Below are positions 10,400 to 20,048 of a stretch of 20,182 bases of DNA, in pieces. Each line of letters starts with the position of its first letter. Positions within the stretch are counted from its first letter, which is position 1. Origin of the DNA: a virus; the IMG/VR virus record IMGVR_UViG_3300037502_000933, positions 1 through 20,182 of that record, one strand, 5' to 3'. The position numbers were made by a program, and so were the translations under genes. Below the pieces are notes generated by a model, which did not search any database, was not told where the DNA came from, and saw only the letters and a program-made list of their open reading frames with translations.

Positions 10400-13300
10400 T
10401 CAAAAGCCTGGCGGCGCAGGGACTCGATCCCCTCTAGGATTTCGCCTTTTAGGTTGCCAAACTCATTCATTTGCTCCCGGCGTTCTTTGGGACTCATGTC
10501 CTTGGCCGAGGTGGTGCCGATCCGGCGGATCTCTTTGTTAATCTCTTTTAGGGCAGAGTCCATCTGGCTGGTGTAGTCGTGCAGGCCAATCAGCCCCTCG
10601 TGCTTTTCGAGATATTTGTCTGCCTCGTCGTATTTTTCCCGATCCAGAAGACTGTTAAAAGTCTTCCATTTCTGGTCTGTAGCCTCTTTGAGGTCATAGA
10701 AGAGATCCTCCCGGCCTCTAGGCACCGGAGGCAGCACAAAGGCTCCTATGACCGGCAGATCCTTGACACGGCTCTCAGCCCGGTCTCCGGCCAGCATGTT
10801 GGTTCCCCACATGGCCATCGCGGCTGCGGAACCAAAGAGGCTGCGCATCAGGTGATCGGCCTCTATCGGCGCTAAAAGGCGCTTACCGTCCGTTCCCGGG
10901 ATGCTGGTCAGGGCGCTGACCACCTTGCCAAGCTCGGAAGTGGCGGCGTTGTACTGCTCGGCAGCCTCCAGATCCTGCATTCCTTTGGGGATAACCTCGC
11001 TGCCAGTCCAGAAGTTCTTGTTCAGACCAATTTCAATAAACGGCTTGGCGCCGGTCGGTACCACATTCGGGCCCAGCATGGAGTCCATAAAGGCCTCTTT
11101 CAGGGCTTTGCGGAAGCGGCGGCTGTCCATCTCGGTCTCAGCCCCTTCCCTGGTGATCTTGTTGTACAGGAGCTCCGGGATGGCCTTGAAGAAGAAGCTG
11201 GCCGAGGTGTGCATGGGAAGAGCCACGGTCTCGCCAAAGTACTTTTTGCTGCCAGGAATAATAAAGTTACGAAGCTTGGTTTGGTCATCGAGCTTCTCGT
11301 ACTCCTCGTCATCACCCACGGCAAAGCAGTAAAGCAGGGTGGTGAATGACAACAGGCCGCCAGTAATCGCCATGCGGGTAATGGCTTTTTGACGGGCCAT
11401 ACCCTTCAGACCGCCACCTGCCAGAGTCGTAGCCAAAACATCGATTGACACGGCGTAGGCGTTCATAAAGGATACTGTCCGGCTTAAGAACTGAGCTGTC
11501 TGGCCGCTGCCTCGCTTTAGGAAGTCAATGACGTTGTTGGCCTGGAGAAGCGCCTGTGCCTCATCCCCGGTTTCTTTCAAAACCTGTTTGTAGATGGATA
11601 CCCGCTGGGCATAGTCCGAGGCATCCCCGATATGGTCGAGCACCCGAAGAACCTTGGCGTACATGGATTTATTCAGCAAGCCAATCTCAAGAGCCAACTC
11701 TTGCTCGGGAGTCCTGGCCGTAGACATAAATCCACCAATACCGGCCTGCCGCAGTTTCTGGGCAATCGGATCTTTGTCCACTAAAACCTTACCGAAGGCG
11801 ATAAATGTGTTGGCCCATACGGCAAACGGGTTCTTAACGCCGGATACCCAGGCTGCCGTCGGTGCATCCATAAAGAGCTGCTTGAGCTGGAAAGCTCCGG
11901 ACAGAGTGATCGAGCGACGCAGGCCATTAGCCATGATCGACAGGATCTTGTTCATCGGAATCTCTACGTTCTCCATCCCGATCGCGGCTTCAGCAATCAG
12001 CGGATCAGCCACGCCAATTACGATTCGGCGGCCATTACGCAGGATGTTGAACTTCACGCCATCAGAGTCAGCACCCTCTTTGGGGAAGACCTTCAGCTTG
12101 CCCTTCTCGTTACGGATGCCGTATTCATCAGCAATCCGGTTGGCAGCGTAGTTACGCATGGTGTTTTTGGTCATCCACATAACGTTGTGAATCATGTTGT
12201 CCACAATGTCATCGATGTCCAGCCCAACCTCGCCAGCCTTGAATCTCTTCTCCCTGGCCACATTGGTCATGGTTCTGGTCGTGCCGCCAGTGGGGAAATC
12301 ATGGGGATCTTTCTGATCGTCCATGATTCGATACCAGGGCACATAATCCTTGATGGCCTTGAGCTGCTCGTACCTGGCTTTGCTTAGATTGCCAGCGAAG
12401 TACGACATGTCCAGCTGGTTTTGATTCACAGCTGTCCAGTTATCCATCATGGCCCGCAGCTCGGGATATTCTTTCTCCAGGGCGATGAACTCATCAATCT
12501 GCTCGTCGTCCATGTTGACCTTGCTTGCGGCCCGCTCAATATTGGCCAGGGCTTCTGCGGCTTCTTCTGGGTTTTCGCCAGAATCCAAGGCATCTTGATA
12601 GCGCTGCTCCCGAGCAAGATACTCATCAATAATGCTGCGTGAACGCTTGGCCTCAAAGTACGCCTGGATCACATTTGCCGCCCTTTGAGCTCCCAGCTGA
12701 TCTACAAGCTTTGCCTTTTCTTTCAGGACGTTGGCCATCGATTTACTGCGCTTAACCGCCATGAACTGCTTGGTCTTATCGTTGTACTCTAGACCACCCT
12801 GAACCATGACCTGGGTGCCTACGTGGCCAGCATGGATGGCATTGGTAACCGCGATCGAGGCTACCGCCTTACCCTGAGCGTCACGCAGCTGACCGTTGTA
12901 GCGAGAAAAGTCAGCCTGGTCTACACCGGTTCCGTACCAAATATTCTTGTTGCGGGCATAGGTGATGGCCCGATCTGCGCCAGAAATAACACCCTTACCA
13001 ACGCCTAGCGGATCATCAATCACCCGTTGTCCAATTTTCTTTGTGCCGCGATATGTGCCAAGCATCCGATCTTTTACTGAATTTGATGGATGTAACGGGG
13101 CCTCTGGTCGATTGTGCTTTTCTAGCAAATCATCAAGACGTCGTGTGTCTTCGTTGTCTACATCCTTCATAAACTCCGGAGTGTCATCAATAACCTGGTT
13201 GCTCGGAGCCGCATTAACTGGTTCTTGATTTACTTGATCAAGATAGTCAACAAATGTTCTATCAGGTAAATAGTTAGCATTTTTTAATTTTTGATAAAAA

Positions 13301-16300
13301 GTGCGAAGCTGATTAGCTAATCGTTTAAAAAACTTTTCTACGATATTTACCGGTGCTCTGTTCGTTACTGCCCACCGCGACACTTGATCTGCATACCATT
13401 CGCCAAAAGACTTCCAGTATGAGCTCATTTGAAAAACAGTTTGATCAGCTGGAACTTTAGCTCGCTTGCCAACAGCTCGGCCACGAAGCGCTGCCACTAG
13501 ATCCTTGGCCATCTTTCCTTCTTGTCGCGACAGCCAGGATTCATGGGCTTTCTTCAAAGCTGCCTTTTGCTCTGGAGTAGCTCTTTCATAAACCAATCGC
13601 TCGTGGAGGTGTCCCATTTCGTGAGCGATAACCTCTAACATAAATGTTGGGCTGGTTGATTTCTCAAACAAAATGTAGTAACTGTCATCAGCCATCCGAC
13701 GCATTGAACCACGTTCTTTTTCGTCTAAAGTTCCTGATCCAATTCGACGATGAGGCCCAGTAAAGTTGTTACGATTGCGTTTAGCGTCTTCAATTGTTGA
13801 TACATAAACCGGGACATTAATCTTTAACAGATCTTTCCAACCACGAATTACTCCGGCTAGTTTTTCATCAATGTCATTAGATGTTGCCAGACCACGATCA
13901 AAAGTTATAAATGGATTTGATTTGTGTTTAGATGCAGCGTCAGCCTCAGCCTTCTGTTTAAACTCAATCATTTCTTTTTTGACATCATCCGGAACTTGTT
14001 TGCCAGTAAACCGTTCAATATCTACTCTGGCCCGTTGAGTCTTGATTGCTGGGACATAGACTGGATCCCCAGTCATCATGGAATAACCACGAATTAGGGC
14101 GTAATCGCCTTCTTGATAAACTACTTCACCGCCAATTTCGTCGGCAACCATCTGAGCATTTGCCTTTTGCTCTTCGGTAGTCTTAGCCTCGGCTCTGGGT
14201 GCTTTTCTTTTTTGAGACAGTAGGTATCCGGCATAGTCCATGCCAAATTGGCCAAGTTGTTTCTCAGATGAGTAGTCACCAGGCAAGCCAAACTTGCGCT
14301 CACCACCTGGGCTTGTGACTATTTCAGCTCCAGCATCCACTTGATCTTCTATAAGCGTATGAATTGCCACCGGCCCTTTAGCTGTTGGCATTTTCTTAAA
14401 TAACTGTTTATTAGCTTCGTAAGTGTCTGATGCAGAATCTAGCTTGCGTGTAAACTGTCTAACGCGCGGATCGACAAAGGTGCCGGCCTTCTTTTTAAGA
14501 TCCTCAATCCGTTTTTCATTGACATCAACTTCAAGCTCATCAATCTTGTCTAGGATTTTTTCCGCCTGGCGCTTATCGATTTCTTTGACCATAGCGGCAA
14601 AGTCTCTGTCCGACCCGGTCATTACCATAGCTACATCTTCTTCAAGAGTGGCAGCTTCTTTAGCCTCTTGCTCCTTGACCAGCCGATCTCTTGTTTCAAT
14701 CCTGCGCTTTTCCTCAGCTTCACGCATCCGTTGGCGCTGCTCCTCAGTCATGGCAGCCTCTCTGGCTACCTTGGCCTCAAAGGCGTCCGGATCTTCAATG
14801 TATTCCTTGACCTTAAGCTTTTGTTTCAGATCAAGCTTACTTTCTGAGATCTTCACTCCTTTAAGAGCAGCAAACTCGATGGCAGACTGAATGTCGTTGG
14901 AATCAACCAGATCACGCAGCGTGGTCTCAACCGAGGCCGGGGAGATAGCAAACTGCGGGCCGCGACCTTCTTTAGGCTTGACCGCAGCGGTCAGGCGCTT
15001 CTTGAACTCAGCAAGACGCTCCTTGTTATTTTTGATCTTGAACGTGCCATCGTTTGGAATGGAGAAGGTCACAAAGTCGCGACGACTTTTTGCTGTGGCA
15101 TTCCACTCATCATCATCTTTATACGGAGACTTGGCGATTGCTTCATCAACCTGGCGCTCCACTTCTTTGCGCATGGCCGAGTAGTCAATCTTCTCGCCAC
15201 GAGCACCTTTGCTAACTGCCTCTTGAATAACGGGCTTAGTGATTGGCTCGGACTCTCCGTCTTCAACGTGCTCTTCTTTGACAGCTTTTTTAGCGGGAAC
15301 TTTAGAAACCTTAACAGGAACGGTCGGAGGTTTTTTGGGCCATCCACCAGCCGGTCGAGGTAACGCTTCCATCCTTTTTCGTGCTTCGCCAATTCGAGAA
15401 GCTATGTCCTCTAACCTGTCCTGGTATTGTTTGTAAACTTCGTTGCGCTGATCAGCAGGAGCTTCGTCTACTTTTTTCCAACTTTCACGTTGAACTTCAC
15501 CATATTCTTTATTGAGATTATCAATTTCTATTGTTCGTAAACCGTTGGACACTGACATATACGGTTGTTGCTCAACTGGCAATTTCATTTCTTCTACTTC
15601 AGCAGCCTGTCTCTTAGCTGCCTGGCGCTCACGATTGATCGCGGCCTGTTCTTCTTTGGTCGGTTTTTTAGCGGCTTCTGCTCGCTGTTTGTTTAACCTT
15701 GAAATTTTGCTAATTCTTGAGTAGGCGTTATTAAATTCTTCCATCGCCTTACCAAGGGCATCACCAACGTTTTCACCAGACTTCCAACGAGTGTAAACAT
15801 CAAATTTCTTTTGAGCTGCTTGTAAGAATTTCTCAGCTGGTGCTTTGCCAACCCCCCAGCTCTCCATGATTTGTTCCACAGGAGGCGGGGCTTTCATCGG
15901 AACTTGTTCCTTCATCCATTCTGGAACTTCTGTCTCGGCTTGTTCTGTCGGCTCTTCAGCTAGGCCCCTAATTGACGCATATTCCTCTGGAGTCAGAGAG
16001 TTAACAATCTTGGTAAGTTTTTTCTCCAGGGCTGGGTTTTTAATGTCATCAATAGTGAACCGCTCCAGTAGGTCAGGCGCTTCAGCTTTGGGAATATCAA
16101 TCTTTTTAAGCTCAGCCGGAGTTGCCTTGAGCAGTCGGTTGTACAGATCTTCAGTGACCGGAGCTACAGTTGGAGCGGCCTTTGGAGCGGCTCCTTGAAG
16201 GTTTCTAATCTCCTGGCGGATCTCTGACTGCCTGGCATCAAACTCCTGCATCTCAGGAGAATCTGGGGCGATAAGCGGATCCTGGCGCTTGGCCTCAATG

Positions 16301-17670
16301 CGGTCAAACTCAGCCTGTAGTGCGTCTATCCTGGATTGAGCCTCAGCTGGGGCTTCTACTTTTGTAGGAGCTGCAACCGGCTCAACACCCTCAAGCTCTT
16401 CTTCTGCAAAGGCAGGAGTAACTGGCGCTTCAGCCTTTTCCTCCTCCGGCATGGTTGGTTCAACCCGTGGGGCTGCTGCTTTAGCGGCAGGCTTTGGAGC
16501 TTCTTCTGGAGCCTCTGCCGGAGCGGCTTTACCACCACGCAGCTCCTCATAGATACGCCGGCCACCAAAGGCAGCGGTCTCAGCGATACTGGTCGGGCCT
16601 TCGCCAACGGCTTCAGCTACCACCTCGCCAGGCTTACGAATTTCTCCATAGGTCGCTAGCTGGGCCGCGGCTTCACCACCAGCGCCACTAAGCACCTGGG
16701 CTGCCGGCTGGGCGATCGCTATGTTAATAGCCTCCCGGGCCTTTGGACTACCAACCAGGCGCTTGGGAACCAAGGCTTTGCTGGCTAGACCGGCCGTAGC
16801 GGCATCAGCGGCCCCAATAATGGCACCACGCTTCAAAGCGAAGTCGTAGGCTTCTTTAAAAAGCTTGGGGTCATCGAGGGCCGACATCACAGCGTTTGTA
16901 TCGTTGATGTCTACGCCGTTTTCGGCTAGGTACTCAAATACGCTATTGCCAAGCTCCGAGGTCAGACTTGTTCCACCCATCGCGGCAGCACCAGCAATTG
17001 GCTGGCGGGTAACTGCACCTATGGCCAGAGCAGGAGCCATCTGCGGCAAGCTTTCTGCTGCGAATCCAGCCATAGCCCCAAACGGGTCTGTGGCCAGCGC
17101 CTCAAAAGCTTCGCCAAAGGTTTTTGCTCCACCAATAGCTTGGGTCACCGGCCGACCAGGAATTGCACGGGCCTGGGCCTCACGCTTGGCTACAGACTCC
17201 AGCTCGTCCATCTGAGCCTGTTGCAATATGTTGATTGCGTTTTCTTGTTCCTCTGGGCTTAGAGGAATGAACTCACCAGTCATGGGATCTGTGCGGCCAG
17301 CCTCGCCACGACGGATCTTCTCAATTTCTTTTTGACGAGATACTGCCGACATCGAGGGCAGCACGTTCATACCACGCAATACACCGCGCTTGATGTCCCG
17401 ACCAACCCGCTCGCCTAGTGAAGTGCCAGCCTCGTACTCTCTAGTCTTCTGTCGTAGCGCTGCTGCTTCGGGCGTATCCGCTACCGGAGTTAGCATTTCC
17501 TCTGGAGATAGCACCGGTTCGCTAGGAGCTCCCTTAGCAAATCCAATCCGCTCAGCAAAAACATCAAATGAAAGATCGGAATAAAACTTTTGATGAAGTC
17601 CTTTTGCTAACTGTTCATCCGATAGATCGCTGTACTGCGGGTACTTTTGCCGAATCTGCTGGATGTTCAT
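10396..17670 (-). CDS. Giant virion (ejection-type) protein with metalloprotease motif, 2424 aa
   Basis: This is a multi-domain phage protein of the size of podovirus internal/ejection or polyvalent proteins. Residues 1-45 form a short domain (IRQKYPQYSDLSDEQLAKGL) that I associate with large phage virion proteins. About 165-330 is Ala/Gly-rich and partly hydrophobic. About 370-440 is a Pro/Ala/Glu linker, and about 520-1080 is highly charged and helical. AHEMGHLHE holds the zinc signature H1350-E1351-x2-H1354. The C-terminal part (about 1900-2424), with a hydrophobic stretch near 2098-2120, resembles large polyvalent protein domain LPD38. It is probably packaged and injected with DNA; the protease may process virion or host proteins (inferred). 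The ATG at 17670 follows the upstream stop after two bases. Two A+T-rich islands suggest module exchange. Confidence 0.85.
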   Translation of the reverse strand: MNIQQIRQKYPQYSDLSDEQLAKGLHQKFYSDLSFDVFAERIGFAKGAPSEPVLSPEEMLTPVADTPEAAALRQKTREYEAGTSLGERVGRDIKRGVLRGMNVLPSMSAVSRQKEIEKIRRGEAGRTDPMTGEFIPLSPEEQENAINILQQAQMDELESVAKREAQARAIPGRPVTQAIGGAKTFGEAFEALATDPFGAMAGFAAESLPQMAPALAIGAVTRQPIAGAAAMGGTSLTSELGNSVFEYLAENGVDINDTNAVMSALDDPKLFKEAYDFALKRGAIIGAADAATAGLASKALVPKRLVGSPKAREAINIAIAQPAAQVLSGAGGEAAAQLATYGEIRKPGEVVAEAVGEGPTSIAETAAFGGRRIYEELRGGKAAPAEAPEEAPKPAAKAAAPRVEPTMPEEEKAEAPVTPAFAEEELEGVEPVAAPTKVEAPAEAQSRIDALQAEFDRIEAKRQDPLIAPDSPEMQEFDARQSEIRQEIRNLQGAAPKAAPTVAPVTEDLYNRLLKATPAELKKIDIPKAEAPDLLERFTIDDIKNPALEKKLTKIVNSLTPEEYASIRGLAEEPTEQAETEVPEWMKEQVPMKAPPPVEQIMESWGVGKAPAEKFLQAAQKKFDVYTRWKSGENVGDALGKAMEEFNNAYSRISKISRLNKQRAEAAKKPTKEEQAAINRERQAAKRQAAEVEEMKLPVEQQPYMSVSNGLRTIEIDNLNKEYGEVQRESWKKVDEAPADQRNEVYKQYQDRLEDIASRIGEARKRMEALPRPAGGWPKKPPTVPVKVSKVPAKKAVKEEHVEDGESEPITKPVIQEAVSKGARGEKIDYSAMRKEVERQVDEAIAKSPYKDDDEWNATAKSRRDFVTFSIPNDGTFKIKNNKERLAEFKKRLTAAVKPKEGRGPQFAISPASVETTLRDLVDSNDIQSAIEFAALKGVKISESKLDLKQKLKVKEYIEDPDAFEAKVAREAAMTEEQRQRMREAEEKRRIETRDRLVKEQEAKEAATLEEDVAMVMTGSDRDFAAMVKEIDKRQAEKILDKIDELEVDVNEKRIEDLKKKAGTFVDPRVRQFTRKLDSASDTYEANKQLFKKMPTAKGPVAIHTLIEDQVDAGAEIVTSPGGERKFGLPGDYSSEKQLGQFGMDYAGYLLSQKRKAPRAEAKTTEEQKANAQMVADEIGGEVVYQEGDYALIRGYSMMTGDPVYVPAIKTQRARVDIERFTGKQVPDDVKKEMIEFKQKAEADAASKHKSNPFITFDRGLATSNDIDEKLAGVIRGWKDLLKINVPVYVSTIEDAKRNRNNFTGPHRRIGSGTLDEKERGSMRRMADDSYYILFEKSTSPTFMLEVIAHEMGHLHERLVYERATPEQKAALKKAHESWLSRQEGKMAKDLVAALRGRAVGKRAKVPADQTVFQMSSYWKSFGEWYADQVSRWAVTNRAPVNIVEKFFKRLANQLRTFYQKLKNANYLPDRTFVDYLDQVNQEPVNAAPSNQVIDDTPEFMKDVDNEDTRRLDDLLEKHNRPEAPLHPSNSVKDRMLGTYRGTKKIGQRVIDDPLGVGKGVISGADRAITYARNKNIWYGTGVDQADFSRYNGQLRDAQGKAVASIAVTNAIHAGHVGTQVMVQGGLEYNDKTKQFMAVKRSKSMANVLKEKAKLVDQLGAQRAANVIQAYFEAKRSRSIIDEYLAREQRYQDALDSGENPEEAAEALANIERAASKVNMDDEQIDEFIALEKEYPELRAMMDNWTAVNQNQLDMSYFAGNLSKARYEQLKAIKDYVPWYRIMDDQKDPHDFPTGGTTRTMTNVAREKRFKAGEVGLDIDDIVDNMIHNVMWMTKNTMRNYAANRIADEYGIRNEKGKLKVFPKEGADSDGVKFNILRNGRRIVIGVADPLIAEAAIGMENVEIPMNKILSIMANGLRRSITLSGAFQLKQLFMDAPTAAWVSGVKNPFAVWANTFIAFGKVLVDKDPIAQKLRQAGIGGFMSTARTPEQELALEIGLLNKSMYAKVLRVLDHIGDASDYAQRVSIYKQVLKETGDEAQALLQANNVIDFLKRGSGQTAQFLSRTVSFMNAYAVSIDVLATTLAGGGLKGMARQKAITRMAITGGLLSFTTLLYCFAVGDDEEYEKLDDQTKLRNFIIPGSKKYFGETVALPMHTSASFFFKAIPELLYNKITREGAETEMDSRRFRKALKEAFMDSMLGPNVVPTGAKPFIEIGLNKNFWTGSEVIPKGMQDLEAAEQYNAATSELGKVVSALTSIPGTDGKRLLAPIEADHLMRSLFGSAAAMAMWGTNMLAGDRAESRVKDLPVIGAFVLPPVPRGREDLFYDLKEATDQKWKTFNSLLDREKYDEADKYLEKHEGLIGLHDYTSQMDSALKEINKEIRRIGTTSAKDMSPKERREQMNEFGNLKGEILEGIESLRRQAFD

Positions 17671-17672
17671 AT

Positions 17673-19145
17673 TTATCTGCGTATCCCTAATGGATCAGAC
17701 TGAGACCCTTGTTGAGACGAACCACCTGCTGTCGGAGCAGGAGCTGGTCGGCCAAGTAATGCAGCCTCTTCATCCCTGTAAAGCTGTTGTCTATATTGGT
17801 CAGCCAAAGTTGTTGGATTTCCAGCAGCCGCATTCTTTTGATCTTGTTGCTTACGCTTCATAAGTTCACGAGATTCTGGACTTGTATATATCTTAAGTCG
17901 AGCGTCTACATTATCACGAGCCTTATTAACAGTCTCAACATCAGTTGCTTGACCGTAGATATTAGCTCGTTGAAATGCTGCACCGCGCTCACGAACATAT
18001 TTAATATAACCCTCTTCCAAAATTATGTCGTCAGGTCTGTTATCGCCTTGAGCTTTTCTGGATCGTAAGTAAGTTTGAGCATAACGGTCGCCCTCAGCAC
18101 TGCGGCCAGCAAGTGAGGTTTGTTTAAGAGCTTCTTTGTAGCCAGTTTCACTGATGTCTTTGAGCAAACCTTGCTCTTTGGTAATTGCATCAAGCTCTTC
18201 GGTGCGGGCCTTCTCAATATTGCCCATCTTGGCGTCATAGGCAGACTTGGTACGAAGATCGTTGATCTCAGCAATCCTACGGTCAATGTCGGTCATGCCG
18301 GTGCGACGCTCTTTCTCATATCGAGCCATGCTAGGCCCAAGGCGATATGGATCAAGATTCAATATACGGTTAGCGATTGTGTCGGATTCCTCAAACCGCC
18401 GTCTTTCATCCTGGGCTGCTTTCAGTCTTTCAGCTTGCACATCAGGAGCCTCACCGATTCCGGCTTCACGCTTGCGCTCTTCAATAGACTTCACAGCCTG
18501 GAGACGGCGGATTAACTCCGCCAATTGACGCTGCGGGTCAATTTCTTCATCGGGTTTCTTTACCTCTTCTCCTAGCTCAAAAAAGCCTGGGCTGGTCTCG
18601 ACAAACGATCCCTCTTTCCCAGCAAAGGCAACGATCCCACCGCCAGCATAATCAGCACGGCGGATGTTGTCTGCGGGTAGGCCAGCAATTCCAGGACGGC
18701 GCTGCTTCATAGCTTTTAGCATCATCAGCTTTTTGATCATCTCGGGGTTCATGGCCATGCCACCACCCTGATAGTCCCGGGGGACTACGATGTCATCAAT
18801 GAAGCCACCACCTGCTAACTGGGCTGGCTCAGAGGTTGTTGTGTTGGGTGCGGCCATAGGCATAGCGGCCTGAATGCCCTGCTGCTGCTGAGCGGCTTGA
18901 CGCTGCCGGCTACCCTGAAGCGCCATGAGTCCGGTGGCCTGCTCAATTTGCTGTTTAATCGTGGGCGCCCCTTCCATCTCTTGGGCCTGCTCAGCAGCTG
19001 CGCCTTCTTGCATCTTCTTGCGGCGGTTTAGTTCGCCTAGAGCAAGGAACGGAGGAACCTGTGGATTAGCCCCGTTGGCGTATTGCATCAGCGCCTGCAT
19101 CGGCACATCTTTGAGGCGTTCTTGAAGCTGGACTAGGTTAAGCAT
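17673..19145 (-). CDS. Virion-associated protein with Gly-rich motifs, 490 aa
   Basis: The N-terminus (LVQLQERLKDVPMQALMQYANG, then PPFLALGELNRRKKM) is a pattern I associate with structural proteins of lytic podovirus-like phages. A Gln/Ala-rich part follows, then three Gly-triplet motifs: LAGGGFIDDIV, YQGGGMAM and YAGGGIVAFAG (about 110-175). The second half is charged and coiled-coil rich. The exact role is unknown, but its place between another structural protein and the giant protein suggests an internal or head-tail component. The ATG at 19145 has AAGGA eight bases upstream. The DNA for about 17790-18130 is A+T-richer than the rest. Confidence 0.75.
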   Translation of the reverse strand: MLNLVQLQERLKDVPMQALMQYANGANPQVPPFLALGELNRRKKMQEGAAAEQAQEMEGAPTIKQQIEQATGLMALQGSRQRQAAQQQQGIQAAMPMAAPNTTTSEPAQLAGGGFIDDIVVPRDYQGGGMAMNPEMIKKLMMLKAMKQRRPGIAGLPADNIRRADYAGGGIVAFAGKEGSFVETSPGFFELGEEVKKPDEEIDPQRQLAELIRRLQAVKSIEERKREAGIGEAPDVQAERLKAAQDERRRFEESDTIANRILNLDPYRLGPSMARYEKERRTGMTDIDRRIAEINDLRTKSAYDAKMGNIEKARTEELDAITKEQGLLKDISETGYKEALKQTSLAGRSAEGDRYAQTYLRSRKAQGDNRPDDIILEEGYIKYVRERGAAFQRANIYGQATDVETVNKARDNVDARLKIYTSPESRELMKRKQQDQKNAAAGNPTTLADQYRQQLYRDEEAALLGRPAPAPTAGGSSQQGSQSDPLGIRR

Positions 19146-19154
19146 ATTCAGTCC

Positions 19155-20039
19155 TTAAACAATTTGTAATGCTTTTAACAGCGCAACCAAGCCCTGAGCG
19201 CCTGATGCAGCCTGGCCAAACGGATCTGCCGGAGTAGTATAGAACGATGATGTAGCGATTCCTGGGATGCCGGTAATCATCTGGCGCTGGAACTGGAGCT
19301 GCTCCCGTGGGTACTGCTCCTCACGCAGGAACTGCTCGTAAGCCTTGCCAAGACCCTGCTGCTCAATGTCACGCTGGGTTGCCCCGGCGGCTAACTGTTG
19401 GGCTAGGTTTCTAAGGCCAAATTCACCCTGTTGAGCACCTGTCTGGGTGAGCGCTTGGGTAGCGGCGGTTTGTGCTTGAAGCCCCTGAAGACCAGACGCA
19501 ATATCAGCCTGGCGCTGTTTCTGTGCAGCCTCAAATGCCCCGGCGTATCCCTTACCACTAATGTCACTCAGTAAGGTCTGAAGGTTGCGCTGGGCCTCTG
19601 CCTCCATGATTGCCTGACGGGAGCCGCCATAAGCCCCTGCCTGAGCCATACGGCCTTGCATAGCCTGCCGAGCAATATCTGCCTGGCGAGTAGCCTCCCG
19701 GCGCTGGGGTTCTAATACGGCCTCAAGGTACGGATTCATGTAGGACTGAACCGTGCCAACCGTTGGCATGTATTGTTGTGTTGCGCCATAGGTTTGCTGG
19801 GCTTGCTGGGCAGCCGTGGACAAGGATGACGGTACGGTCAGGTTGCCTAACCCTTGGAAAGCTTGTGTCTGTAGCGCAGATGGGCCAGCGCTTAGCTGCC
19901 CGGTGTATTGCTGAAACGGCAAATTAGATAGCGCCTCAGCTTTCCCAAGCATGTCCGTAATGTATGGCCCAGCCCAGGTGGAGAGGTTAGTCTCCTGGGT
20001 AGTCTGAGCATTTAATGGAGGAGTTGTTACGTCTGCCAT
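19155..20039 (-). CDS. Ala/Gln-rich phage structural protein, 294 aa
   Basis: The centre of this protein has the pattern SYMNPYLEAVLEPQRREATRQ and GAYGGSRQAIMEAEAQRNL (about 102-155), seen in many phage virion proteins of unknown exact role. Composition is heavily Ala, Gln and Gly, with long amphipathic helices. This suits an internal head protein or one of the ejection set. There is no signal or membrane segment. The ATG at 20039 has AAGGA eight bases upstream. It is followed after nine bases by the 490-residue gene, so the three virion genes form one transcription unit entering from the right. Confidence 0.75.
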   Translation of the reverse strand: MADVTTPPLNAQTTQETNLSTWAGPYITDMLGKAEALSNLPFQQYTGQLSAGPSALQTQAFQGLGNLTVPSSLSTAAQQAQQTYGATQQYMPTVGTVQSYMNPYLEAVLEPQRREATRQADIARQAMQGRMAQAGAYGGSRQAIMEAEAQRNLQTLLSDISGKGYAGAFEAAQKQRQADIASGLQGLQAQTAATQALTQTGAQQGEFGLRNLAQQLAAGATQRDIEQQGLGKAYEQFLREEQYPREQLQFQRQMITGIPGIATSSFYTTPADPFGQAASGAQGLVALLKALQIV

Positions 20040-20048
20040 ATCAGTTCC

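Noticed and set aside
12000-14500. Giant gene as two or more fused or frameshifted genes
   Set aside because: The frame is continuous for 2424 codons, with a plausible domain order; composition changes suggest exchange, not breakage.
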